Shown here piece by piece: positions 50,697-59,915 of a stretch of DNA of 64,000 nt. Source of the stretch: Microbispora corallina (GTDB lineage Bacteria > Actinomycetota > Actinomycetes > Streptosporangiales > Streptosporangiaceae). The notes under the pieces were generated by a model. The model did no database searches. It saw only the letters and a program-made list of their open reading frames with translations, and was not told where the DNA came from. Each line of letters opens with the position of its first letter. Within the stretch, counting starts at the first letter, position 1. The position numbers and the translations under genes were made by a program. Where the stretch lies: assembly GCF_016863035.1 (NCBI RefSeq), contig NZ_BOOC01000010.1:44429-108428 (forward strand). Direction: 5' to 3'.

Positions 50697-50730
50697 ACGC
50701 GCACCTCTCCGGGGTGCGCGTTTCTGTGTT
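50697..50730 (+). terminator. Intrinsic terminator after the sigma factor gene
   Basis: ACGCGCACC and GGTGCGCGT form a 9-bp stem with a 7-nt loop, followed by TTCTGTGTT. The T-rich tail is unusual for the window and makes this a convincing intrinsic terminator. Confidence 0.75.
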
Positions 50731-50742
50731 CTTGAACGGCCC

Positions 50743-50780
50743 GAAACGCGGATGAAACATCACCGTGCCGAGTTTCACAC
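50743..50780 (+). promoter_or_regulatory. GlnR-box-like direct repeats upstream of amtB
   Basis: GAAAC (50743-50747), GAAAC (50754-50758), GTGCC (50765-50769) and CACAC (50776-50780) repeat at exact 11-nt intervals. GlnR sites in actinomycetes consist of GTNAC-like and GAAAC-like half-sites separated by 6 nt, i.e. the same 11-nt periodicity, and amtB is a classical GlnR target. Two of the four half-sites are imperfect, so this is a candidate only. Confidence 0.4.
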
Positions 50781-50980
50781 ATGCGAAACACGCAGAGTCG
50801 CGACCTGAAACGGCGGAAGAACACGCTGTCGCCAACGTCAGTGCGCCAGCCGGTCGACCCCCGCGCACGGCGACAGCTCCGGGCCCGCGGAGAGTCGCCG
50901 TGAACCGGGGCCACCCCCCGGACGAAGCCACTGCGGGAGCGATAACCGGCCACACGCCAATTGTAAGGAGGGCCGCGTCG

Positions 50981-52632
<1,652 letters not shown>

Positions 52633-52636
52633 CCGG

Positions 52637-54946
52637 ATGATGAGAGGGGAAGCTCGCTCGTTCGCCGCGGCCCGCAAGGACCGGGCCGCGGACATCGACC
52701 GGTGGCTCACCGATCTGTTCCGCACGGCGGCCACCGGGCCTTACGCCCGTGACGGACTGAGCGGATCGGGGGCCACGGGCTTCCCGGAGGAGCGCGGCTC
52801 CGCGGGTCCCAACGGGATCGGCGGGGTCGCCCTCGTCGCCGTGGGCAGCCTGGGGCGGGGAGAGCTCGCCCCGGGCAGCGACCTCGACCTGGTCCTCCTC
52901 CACAACGGCCGGGACGACGTGGCCCGGATCGCCGACCGCATCTGGTACCCCATCTGGGACTCCGGGGTCGGCCTGGACCACTCGGTCCGCACCGTCGACG
53001 AGGCGGTGAAGGTGGCCAGGGAGGACCTCAAGGCCGTCCTCGGGCTCATCCAGGCGCGGCACGTCGTCGGCGACCCGGAGCTCACGCGGGCCGTCCGCGA
53101 GGCCGTGCTCGCCGAGTGGCGGGCCGACTCGCGGCGCAGGCTGGCCGAGCTGCGCGCGGCCGCCGACAAGCGGGCGGAGGCCGGCGGGGAGCTGGCCTTC
53201 CTTCTCGAACCCGACCTCAAGGACTCCAGGGGCGGCATCCGCGACGTGCAGGCCATGCAGGCCGTCGCCGCCGCGTGGGTCGCCTCCGCGCCCGGCCCGC
53301 GCGTCCGGGAGGCGTACGAGCTGCTGCTGGACATCCGGCACGGCCTGCACCTGGTCACCGCGCGCGGCACCGACCGCCTCGTCCTGCAGGAGCAGGACGC
53401 CGTCGCCGGCACGCTCGGCATGCTGGACGCCGAGGCGCTGATGCGCCGTCTCGCCGAGGCGGGCCGCACGATCTCCCACTCCTTCGACGCCACCTGGCGC
53501 ACGGTCGACCGGCTCCTGACCGGTCCCGCGCCCCGCGGGAGGCGGCCCCTCGCCGACGGCGTGGTCGAGCACGGCGGCGAGGTCGTGCTGGCCCGCGGAG
53601 TGAACCCCCGCACCGACCCGACGCTGGTCCTGCGCGCCGCCGCGGCCGCCGCGGAGGCGGGCCTGCCGCTCGCCCCGGCCACCGTGTCGGCGCTCGCCGC
53701 CCAGTCGCCGCCGCTGCCCGTCCCGTGGCCGCCGGAGGCCAGAGCCGCGCTCGTCGCCCTGCTGGGCGCCGGCCGGGCCGCCGTGCCCGTGTGGGAGGAG
53801 CTGGACCAGGCGGGCTTCCTCGTGCGGCTCATCCCCGACTGGGAGCGCGTACGGCACCGCCCCCAGCGCAACCCGGTCCACCGGTACACGGTCGACCGGC
53901 ATCTGATCGAGACCGCCGCCGGCGCCGCCTCCTTCACCCGCGAGGTCTCCCGGCCCGACCTGCTGCTGATCTCCGCGCTGCTGCACGACATCGGCAAGGG
54001 ATGGCCCGGCGACCACTCCACGACCGGCGAGATCGTCGCGCGCGACATCGGGACCCGGATCGGCCTTCCCCCCGCGGACGTCGAGGTGCTCGCCACCGTG
54101 GTCCGCCACCACCTCCTGCTGCCCGAGACCGCGACCCGCCGCGACCTGGACGACCCGGTCACGATCGCCAGGGTCGCCGAGGCCGTCGGGTCGCGGGAGG
54201 TCCTCGAACTGCTGGCCGCGCTCGCCGTGTGCGACGGGCACGCCACCGGGCCGGCGGCCTGGAACTCCTGGAAGGCGTCCCTCGTCTCCGACCTGGTGCG
54301 CCGGGTGCGCTCCGTGCTGTCCGGCACGCCGCCCGTCCCCGCGCCGGTCCTGTCGGAGGAGCAGGCCGCGCTCGCCCGGCACGGCGGCGGCGCGGTGCGG
54401 GTCAACGGCACGGCCGTCACCGTGGTCGCGCCCGACCGTCCCGGCCTGCTGTGGCGGGCGGCGGGAGTCCTGGCCGCGCACCGGATGGTCGTGCGCTCGG
54501 CCTCGGCCGCCTCGGCCGGCGCGACCGCGGTCATCGAGTTCGCCGTCGTCCCCGAGTACGGCACGCCGCCGGACCCCGCCACGCTGGAGGCCGACCTGCG
54601 CCTGGTCCTGGCCGGCCGCCTCGACATCGAGCAGCGCCTGGCCCGGCGGGCCAGGTCCGTGCGCCCGCCCCGGGTGCCGGTCGCCCCGCCCCGAGTCACC
54701 CTGGTGGACGACGCGTCCACCACCGCCACGGTGGTGGAGGTGCGCGCCCACGACCGTCCGGGACTCCTGTGGCGTATCGGACGGGCGTTCGGGGAGTGCG
54801 GCCTTGACGTACGAGCGGCGCGAGTGGAGACTCTGGGCGCAGAAGCGGTGGATGTCTTCTATGTGGCGGATCGTACTGGCCGCCCGATCACCGACGAGCA
54901 ACAGCGTCTCCAGGTACGGGAGCACGTCCTCGCTGCTCTGCGATGA
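52637..54946 (+). CDS. glnD: PII nucleotidyltransferase / removing enzyme
   Basis: Modifies Tyr51 of PII and removes the group again according to nitrogen status. The 769-residue protein has the nucleotidyltransferase motif VGSLGRGELAPGSDLDLVLL (Asp82, Asp84), an HD domain with LLHDIGKGWPGDHS (His450, Asp451) and two ACT domains: VVAPDRPGLLWRAAGVLAAH (~610) and VRAHDRPGLLWRIGRAFGEC (~703). All four parts are present, so the enzyme looks complete. The start is one of two adjacent ATGs 4 nt after glnB. Order amtB-glnB-glnD is standard for actinomycetes. Confidence 0.95.
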   Translation: MMRGEARSFAAARKDRAADIDRWLTDLFRTAATGPYARDGLSGSGATGFPEERGSAGPNGIGGVALVAVGSLGRGELAPGSDLDLVLLHNGRDDVARIADRIWYPIWDSGVGLDHSVRTVDEAVKVAREDLKAVLGLIQARHVVGDPELTRAVREAVLAEWRADSRRRLAELRAAADKRAEAGGELAFLLEPDLKDSRGGIRDVQAMQAVAAAWVASAPGPRVREAYELLLDIRHGLHLVTARGTDRLVLQEQDAVAGTLGMLDAEALMRRLAEAGRTISHSFDATWRTVDRLLTGPAPRGRRPLADGVVEHGGEVVLARGVNPRTDPTLVLRAAAAAAEAGLPLAPATVSALAAQSPPLPVPWPPEARAALVALLGAGRAAVPVWEELDQAGFLVRLIPDWERVRHRPQRNPVHRYTVDRHLIETAAGAASFTREVSRPDLLLISALLHDIGKGWPGDHSTTGEIVARDIGTRIGLPPADVEVLATVVRHHLLLPETATRRDLDDPVTIARVAEAVGSREVLELLAALAVCDGHATGPAAWNSWKASLVSDLVRRVRSVLSGTPPVPAPVLSEEQAALARHGGGAVRVNGTAVTVVAPDRPGLLWRAAGVLAAHRMVVRSASAASAGATAVIEFAVVPEYGTPPDPATLEADLRLVLAGRLDIEQRLARRARSVRPPRVPVAPPRVTLVDDASTTATVVEVRAHDRPGLLWRIGRAFGECGLDVRAARVETLGAEAVDVFYVADRTGRPITDEQQRLQVREHVLAALR

Positions 54947-54963
54947 GTCGGGCGACGATCCTC

Positions 54964-55050
54964 TTACCTCTTGGTAACAATTAAGGTGCTGCGACAGGGG
55001 TAGGGCCGCAGGCCGTCGTGACCTTGTGGTCGAATTGTCCCCGCTTATAT
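54964..55050 (+). promoter_or_regulatory. Promoter region of the first conservon
   Basis: TTGTGG (55024-55029) and TATATA (55045-55050), with a 15-bp spacer, form a possible promoter just before cvnA. Upstream, TTACC-TCTT-GGTAA (54964-54977) is a perfect inverted repeat that could be an operator. The AT-rich stretch around both stands out from the surrounding DNA. Confidence 0.4.
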
Positions 55051-55064
55051 AGCTGTGTCACTTC

Positions 55065-58000
55065 ATGCTGTCCAGACGCGTGAAGGCGAGCCGAAAGATG
55101 GCGGGGCCGGTGAGCATGGAGCAGTCGAATACCGATAACCGCAGGCGGAAGAGGCGTCTCTCGCCGCGGAACTGGCGGGTGCCCACCCGGTTGACCGCCC
55201 TGATCGTGGCCCCCACGCTGGTCGCGGTGCTACTCGCGAGTATCCGGGTCGTCGGCTCGATCGACAGCCTGAACGGTTACCAGCGGACCAGGTCGGCGGC
55301 GGAGTACTCCCTCCACCTGAGGGACCTGGCCGAGCAGCTCGGGCTGGAGCGCGACCTCTTCGTGTGGGGCGGCAACCGCCAGCGCAAGTTCAACATCGAC
55401 GGGCAGACCGAGGTGACCCGCAACCAGCAGCGGGCGACGGTCGACCCGCTGGTCGAGCAGGTGAAGGCCGACCTCAGGAACATCGACGAGGGCTTCGGGG
55501 CGCGCGCGGTCGAGCAGGCCCAGCAGGCCGAGAGCCGCATCGAGAGCCTGCGCGGCATCCGGGCGAACGGCGCCCCCGAGGACTACAGCGCGATCATCGC
55601 GAACCTCCTGCGCCTGCAGGACGAGCTCAGCAACACCAACGAGGACGCCGAGATCGTCGGCAACGAGCGGGCCCTCGCGGGTCTCGCCCACGCCAAGGAG
55701 GAGGTCGCCCTCCAGCGCTCGATGCTCACGCGCGAGCTGCTGGAGCGCAACGAGCAGTTCACCACCGTCGAGCTGCAGGACTTCCTGGCCTCCCAGTCAC
55801 GCCAGACGGGCTATCTGGCCACGTTCTACACCGAGGCGCCGCCGGCCGAGAGCAGCCGGCTGGTGACCCTGTTCGGCGACAAGGACGTGGTCAACAGCGA
55901 GCTGACCAAGTCGTGGGCGCTGACCCTCGGTCTGCAGAACCAGTCGCTGAGCAGCTACCGGGGCCGGGACAAGACGGCCCAGGGGTGGTTCCAGGACAGC
56001 ACGAAGTCCATCGAGCAGATGCACACCGTCGAGCAGCGGGTGTCGGGCTTCGTGCTCGACCGGGCCCGCGAGCTGCAGTCGGCCGAGCAGCGCAACGCCC
56101 TCATCGCCGGCGCGCTCATCCTGGCCCTGCTGCTGCTCGTCCTGGCGACCACCGTGCTCATCGCCCGCTCGATGGTGTCGCCGCTGCGCCGCCTGCGGGC
56201 CGAGGCGCTCGACATCGCGGGAAGGCGGCTGCCCGACGTGGTGCGCAAGATGCGCGAGTCGGACGACCCCTCCCGCGAGGCCCAGGTGCAGCCGATCTCC
56301 GTCGGCACCGAGGACGAGATCGGTGAAGTGGCGCAGGCGTTCGACGAGGTCCACGCCCAGGCCGTGCGCCTGGCGGCCGAGGAGTCCCGCCTGCGCGCCA
56401 ACGTCAACGCGATGTTCGTGAACCTGTCGCGCCGTACGCAGACGCTGGTGGAACGGCAGATCTCGCTGATCGACGGCCTGGAGCGGGGCGAGGAGGACGG
56501 CGGCCGCCTGTCCGACCTGTTCAAGCTCGACCACCTGGCCACCCGCATGCGCCGCAACAGTGAGAACCTCCTGGTCCTCGCCGGCCACGAGCCGCCGCGC
56601 AAGCGGAGCCAGCCCGCCCGCCTCGTGGACGTCGTCCGCGCGTCGCTGTCGGAGGTCGAGGACTACGAGCGGGTCGTGGTCCGCGTGCACCGGGGCATCG
56701 CCCTGGCGGGCCACGCGGCCAACGACGTGGTCCACCTGCTCGCGGAGCTGGTGGAGAACGCCATCGCGTTCTCCCCGCGCAACACCAAGGTCGTGGTGTC
56801 CAGCAGCCCGGTCGAGGGCGGCGCGGTCATGCTCGGCGTGACGGACGCCGGCATCGGCATGTCGCCCGAGGAGATGGCGGAGATCAACCGCCGCCTCGCC
56901 GAGCCGCCGACGATCGACGTGTCGGTGTCCCGGCGGATGGGCCTGTTCGTGGTCGGCCGCCTGGCACTGCGCCACGGCATCCGCGTCCAGCTCCGCCGCG
57001 GTGACGTCGCCGGCGTCATCGCCATGGTGCTGTTCCCCGCCCAGCTCGTCTCCAGCGCCGACCAGGCCGTCGCCGGGGCGGGAGGCCTGGGCGGCGCCCA
57101 GACGACCGGCAACCTGGCGGTACGGCAGGCCTTCGCCGACCCCGGCCCCGGCGCCGGCTTCGAACCGTGGAGCGGCGGCCCCCGCGTCCCCGGCGCCAAC
57201 GGGCTGCCGTCGCGGCGGGCGCCCCTCGAGAACGGCGCCTCCCCGGGCTTCGGGACCGGTCCGCTGGCTCCCGAGGCCCCGCAGGCCCCCGCTTTCGGTA
57301 CGGGCCCGCTGGCTCCCGAGGCGCCCGCTTTCGGGACCGGTCCCATCACGCCCGAGGCTCCGGCCGCGCCCGCCTTCGGGACCGGCCCCCTGCCGTCCGA
57401 GGTCACCCCGGCCCCGGCGTTCGGGACGGGCCCGCTGCCCCGCCCGGGCGGGAACGGTCCGGCCGCGGGCCTCGGGAACGGCGCGGGCGAGCCCGGCCGC
57501 GGCGCCTTCGCGCCGTTCTCCGCGCCCCCGAGGGAGGCTCCGCCGCCCCCGCGTGAGCCGCTCGGCTTCCCGTCGTTCGCCGAGACGGCCGACCCGTCCA
57601 GGAGCCCGTCGGCCTTCACCGAGCACTCCGGCGCCTTCCCCGTGGGGGACCCGGGCTCGGTGACCGGGCCGCTGCCCAAGGTCGAGGACTCCCCGCTGGA
57701 GCACGGGGACGAGTACCTGCCGATCTTCGCCTCCGTCGAGTCGGCCTGGTTCCGCCGTCCCACGTCGGACGCGAACGGCGCGGGCGCCGGAGCGGGCACG
57801 GACACGGGAGCGTTCGCCGTCCCGAGGGCCTCGGCGGCCGGACCGGGCAACGGGATCCCCGGCCCCGGCGGCAACGCCGCGGCGCCCGCGCCGGGCATGC
57901 CGTCACGGCACGGCGCGGACCCCGATCCCGCGACGACGGGACCGGTGGTGCTCCCGCCGGACAGCGGATGGCGCTCCCGGGCCGACAGCGGCTACCAGGC

Positions 58001-58253
58001 GGCGGCCAGTGCCCGGGACCCCCTGCTGGGCGGCGTCACGTCGGCGGGTCTGCCCAAGCGCACACCCAAGGCCAACCTGGTTCCGGGCTCGATCGGGGCG
58101 GACGCCCCGGCCGCGTCCGCCCCGCGCCCGCCGATCTCGGCCGACGCGGTGCGCAGCCGCCTTTCCAGCTTCCAGCAGGGTGTACGGCGGGGCAGGGCCC
58201 AAGCGGCCGAGGGCTTCGCCGAAGGGTCGGGAAATGAGGAGGAGGGCTCGTGA
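55065..58253 (+). CDS. cvnA: Conservon sensor kinase-like protein CvnA (nitrate/nitrite-sensing domain)
   Basis: A 1062-residue protein. Membrane segment 1 at ~43-65 (LTALIVAPTLVAVLLASIRV), an external NIT-type helical domain (~70-340), segment 2 (~345-370), a HAMP linker (RSMVSPLRRLRAEALDIAGR), a dimerisation-like part with LFKLDHLATRMRRNSENLLV (His490) and a GHKL ATPase domain (LVENAIAFSPRNTKVVV, VTDAGIGMSPEEM). From ~700 the tail is disordered, with six AFGTGPL-like repeats, and ends in motifs shared with the second CvnA (GLPKRTPKANLVPG, SRLSSFQQGVRRGRAQA). ATG 55065 is taken; ATGs at 55098 and 55116 are alternatives. Confidence 0.88.
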   Translation: MLSRRVKASRKMAGPVSMEQSNTDNRRRKRRLSPRNWRVPTRLTALIVAPTLVAVLLASIRVVGSIDSLNGYQRTRSAAEYSLHLRDLAEQLGLERDLFVWGGNRQRKFNIDGQTEVTRNQQRATVDPLVEQVKADLRNIDEGFGARAVEQAQQAESRIESLRGIRANGAPEDYSAIIANLLRLQDELSNTNEDAEIVGNERALAGLAHAKEEVALQRSMLTRELLERNEQFTTVELQDFLASQSRQTGYLATFYTEAPPAESSRLVTLFGDKDVVNSELTKSWALTLGLQNQSLSSYRGRDKTAQGWFQDSTKSIEQMHTVEQRVSGFVLDRARELQSAEQRNALIAGALILALLLLVLATTVLIARSMVSPLRRLRAEALDIAGRRLPDVVRKMRESDDPSREAQVQPISVGTEDEIGEVAQAFDEVHAQAVRLAAEESRLRANVNAMFVNLSRRTQTLVERQISLIDGLERGEEDGGRLSDLFKLDHLATRMRRNSENLLVLAGHEPPRKRSQPARLVDVVRASLSEVEDYERVVVRVHRGIALAGHAANDVVHLLAELVENAIAFSPRNTKVVVSSSPVEGGAVMLGVTDAGIGMSPEEMAEINRRLAEPPTIDVSVSRRMGLFVVGRLALRHGIRVQLRRGDVAGVIAMVLFPAQLVSSADQAVAGAGGLGGAQTTGNLAVRQAFADPGPGAGFEPWSGGPRVPGANGLPSRRAPLENGASPGFGTGPLAPEAPQAPAFGTGPLAPEAPAFGTGPITPEAPAAPAFGTGPLPSEVTPAPAFGTGPLPRPGGNGPAAGLGNGAGEPGRGAFAPFSAPPREAPPPPREPLGFPSFAETADPSRSPSAFTEHSGAFPVGDPGSVTGPLPKVEDSPLEHGDEYLPIFASVESAWFRRPTSDANGAGAGAGTDTGAFAVPRASAAGPGNGIPGPGGNAAAPAPGMPSRHGADPDPATTGPVVLPPDSGWRSRADSGYQAAASARDPLLGGVTSAGLPKRTPKANLVPGSIGADAPAASAPRPPISADAVRSRLSSFQQGVRRGRAQAAEGFAEGSGNEEEGS

Positions 58254-58669
58254 CTGAGCTGAGCGTGGAAGCACGCAGGTTCGACTGGCTGATCACCGAG
58301 TTCGTCGGCAGCACGCCCGGCGTCGCGCACGCGGTGGTGGTGTCGTCGGACGGCCTGCGGCTGGCCCAATCTGACGGGTTCCCGCCGGACCGTGCCGACC
58401 AGCTCGCCGCGGTCGCCGCCGGCCTTCTCAGCCTCACCGTCGGCGCCTCGCGGGTGTTCGAGGGCGGCTCGGTGACCCAGACGGTCGTCGAGATGCAGCG
58501 GGGCCTGCTGCTGGTCATGGCGATCAGCGACGGCTCCTGCCTGGCCGTCCTGGCCGCGCCCGACTGCGACATGGGCCTGGTGGCCTACCAGATGACCCTG
58601 CTCGTCGAGCGGGCCGGTCAGGTGCTCACCCCGGCGCTGCGCGCCGAGCTCCAGACGTCACGCCGATGA
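58250..58669 (+). CDS. cvnB: Conservon roadblock/LC7 protein CvnB
   Basis: A 139-residue Roadblock/LC7-fold protein (FDWLITEFVGSTPGVAHAVV; DGFPPDRADQLAAVAAGLLS; DMGLVAYQMTLLVERAGQVL). Such proteins dimerise and act as adaptors or exchange-type partners of small GTPases such as CvnD. GTG 58250 follows GAGGAGGG and overlaps the cvnA stop in GTGA, so translation is coupled. The protein is about 70 percent identical by eye to its counterpart at 63185. Confidence 0.93.
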   Translation: MTELSVEARRFDWLITEFVGSTPGVAHAVVVSSDGLRLAQSDGFPPDRADQLAAVAAGLLSLTVGASRVFEGGSVTQTVVEMQRGLLLVMAISDGSCLAVLAAPDCDMGLVAYQMTLLVERAGQVLTPALRAELQTSRR

Positions 58670-58687
58670 CGGCCGCGGGAGAGGGGC

Positions 58688-59047
58688 ATGCGCGCGGGTG
58701 ACGGAACAGAGGACGAGCCTCTGTTCCGTCCGTACGCTGTCACCGGCGGGCGTTCCGAGCCGCGTTACCACATGGCGATGGAAACCCTCGTATCATCGGT
58801 GACCTTGAAGAGCGATGACTACTCCCTGCTCACTCCAGAGCAGGAATCGATCATGATGCTATGTCGTTCCGTACGATCGGTCGCGGAGGTCTCGGCGCTG
58901 CTCCGGGTCCCCCTCGGCGTGGCCCGCGTGCTCATCGCCGACATGGCCGACGAGGGTCTGGTGCGCCTGCACATGCCTCAGCTGAACCAGGGGCAGCCAG
59001 ACCTCAACCTGCTCGAAAGGGTGCTCAGTGGACTACGCAGGCTCTAG
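58688..59047 (+). CDS. cvnC: Conservon DUF742 protein CvnC
   Basis: A 119-residue DUF742 protein: LFRPYAVTGGRSEPRYHMAM at the N-terminus, then LLTPEQESIMMLCRSVRSVA and a winged-helix-like part EVSALLRVPLGVARVLIADM. DUF742 proteins have a predicted winged-helix fold and occur only with CvnB and CvnD. GGGAGAGGGG precedes the ATG. Its last 20 nt overlap the start of cvnD. Confidence 0.9.
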   Translation: MRAGDGTEDEPLFRPYAVTGGRSEPRYHMAMETLVSSVTLKSDDYSLLTPEQESIMMLCRSVRSVAEVSALLRVPLGVARVLIADMADEGLVRLHMPQLNQGQPDLNLLERVLSGLRRL

Positions 59048-59612
59048 TCGTGGTCTGACCTCGACGAAGATCGTCGTGGCGGGTGGGTTCGGCGTCGGCA
59101 AGACGACCTTCGTCGGGGCCGTCTCCGAGATCCTTCCTCTGACGACGGAAGCCGTGATGACCGACGCCAGCGCGGGCATCGACGACCTCGGCCTCACTCC
59201 GAACAAGACGACGACCACCGTCGCCATGGACTTCGGCCGGCTCTCGCTGGACCAGGACCTGATCCTGTACCTGTTCGGGACGCCGGGCCAGCACCGCTTC
59301 TGGTTCATGTGGGACGACCTGGTCCGCGGCGCGATCGGGGCGGTCGTGCTCGTCGACAGCCGCAGGCTCGCCGACTGCTTCCCGGCGATCGACTACTTCG
59401 AGGAGGCCCAGCTGCCGTTCCTCGTCGCGATGAACGGCTGGGACGGACAGTTCCTCCACTCGGAGGACGAGGTGCGCGAGGCGCTGTCGCTGCCCGCGCA
59501 GGTGCCGATCGTGCGCACCGACGCCCGTTCGCGCGAGGCCGTCAAGACGACGCTCATCAGCCTCGTCGAGTACGTCCTGACGGTCCGGGCGGCGTACGGC
59601 CGGGCCTACTAG
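59028..59612 (+). CDS. cvnD: Conservon small GTPase CvnD
   Basis: A 194-residue Ras-like GTPase. Walker A is VVAGGFGVGKTTFVGAV, the effector region has PNKTTTTVAMDFGRL, the switch 2 motif is LFGTPGQHRFWFMWDDL, and the usual NKxD is replaced by MNGWDG. It works with CvnB and CvnC in conservon signalling; in Streptomyces such complexes have been compared with eukaryotic G-protein-coupled systems. The gene ends the first module and is followed by a terminator. In the second module the CvnD gene lies beyond the window end. Confidence 0.93.
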   Translation: MDYAGSSRGLTSTKIVVAGGFGVGKTTFVGAVSEILPLTTEAVMTDASAGIDDLGLTPNKTTTTVAMDFGRLSLDQDLILYLFGTPGQHRFWFMWDDLVRGAIGAVVLVDSRRLADCFPAIDYFEEAQLPFLVAMNGWDGQFLHSEDEVREALSLPAQVPIVRTDARSREAVKTTLISLVEYVLTVRAAYGRAY

Positions 59613-59637
59613 GACGACCGGGACGACCCGGACGACG

Positions 59638-59664
59638 GGGGCGGCGCCTGCGGGGCGCCGCCCC
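59638..59664 (+). terminator. Hairpin after the first conservon
   Basis: GGGGCGGCGCC pairs with GGCGCCGCCCC over 11 bp around a 5-nt loop, 26 nt after the cvnD stop. A short TCATTCAT follows. It separates the two conservons. The remaining ~250 nt to the next start contain an unusually AT-rich patch (59705-59770) and a -10-like TAGGCT at 59764-59769. Confidence 0.75.
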
Positions 59665-59763
59665 TCATTCATGCGCCGGATGCCTTGCCCTTGCTCACAG
59701 GGCACAATTTGGTAATGATGGCGACCTGATATTTAAGTAATTAACGTCATACCCATGCCTTTC

Positions 59764-59769
59764 TAGGCT
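59764..59769 (+). promoter_or_regulatory. -10-like hexamer of the second conservon
   Basis: TAGGCT lies at the end of the AT-rich patch. Transcription would begin near 59776, so the in-frame TTG at 59772 cannot be the translation start, which supports a start further down. Confidence 0.35.
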
Positions 59770-59915
59770 ATTTGTGCACGGGTGTTCGGTTGGCCTCCCT
59801 GGTGTGGGTGTGCTGCAATTACCCTCGCCTGCAGGACGTCTCTTCTGTCACGAGAGCCACGCCCGTGATGAGACACTCCCCCTGTGCGCAGTTACGGCGA
59901 GAGGTTGCGAAGCCT

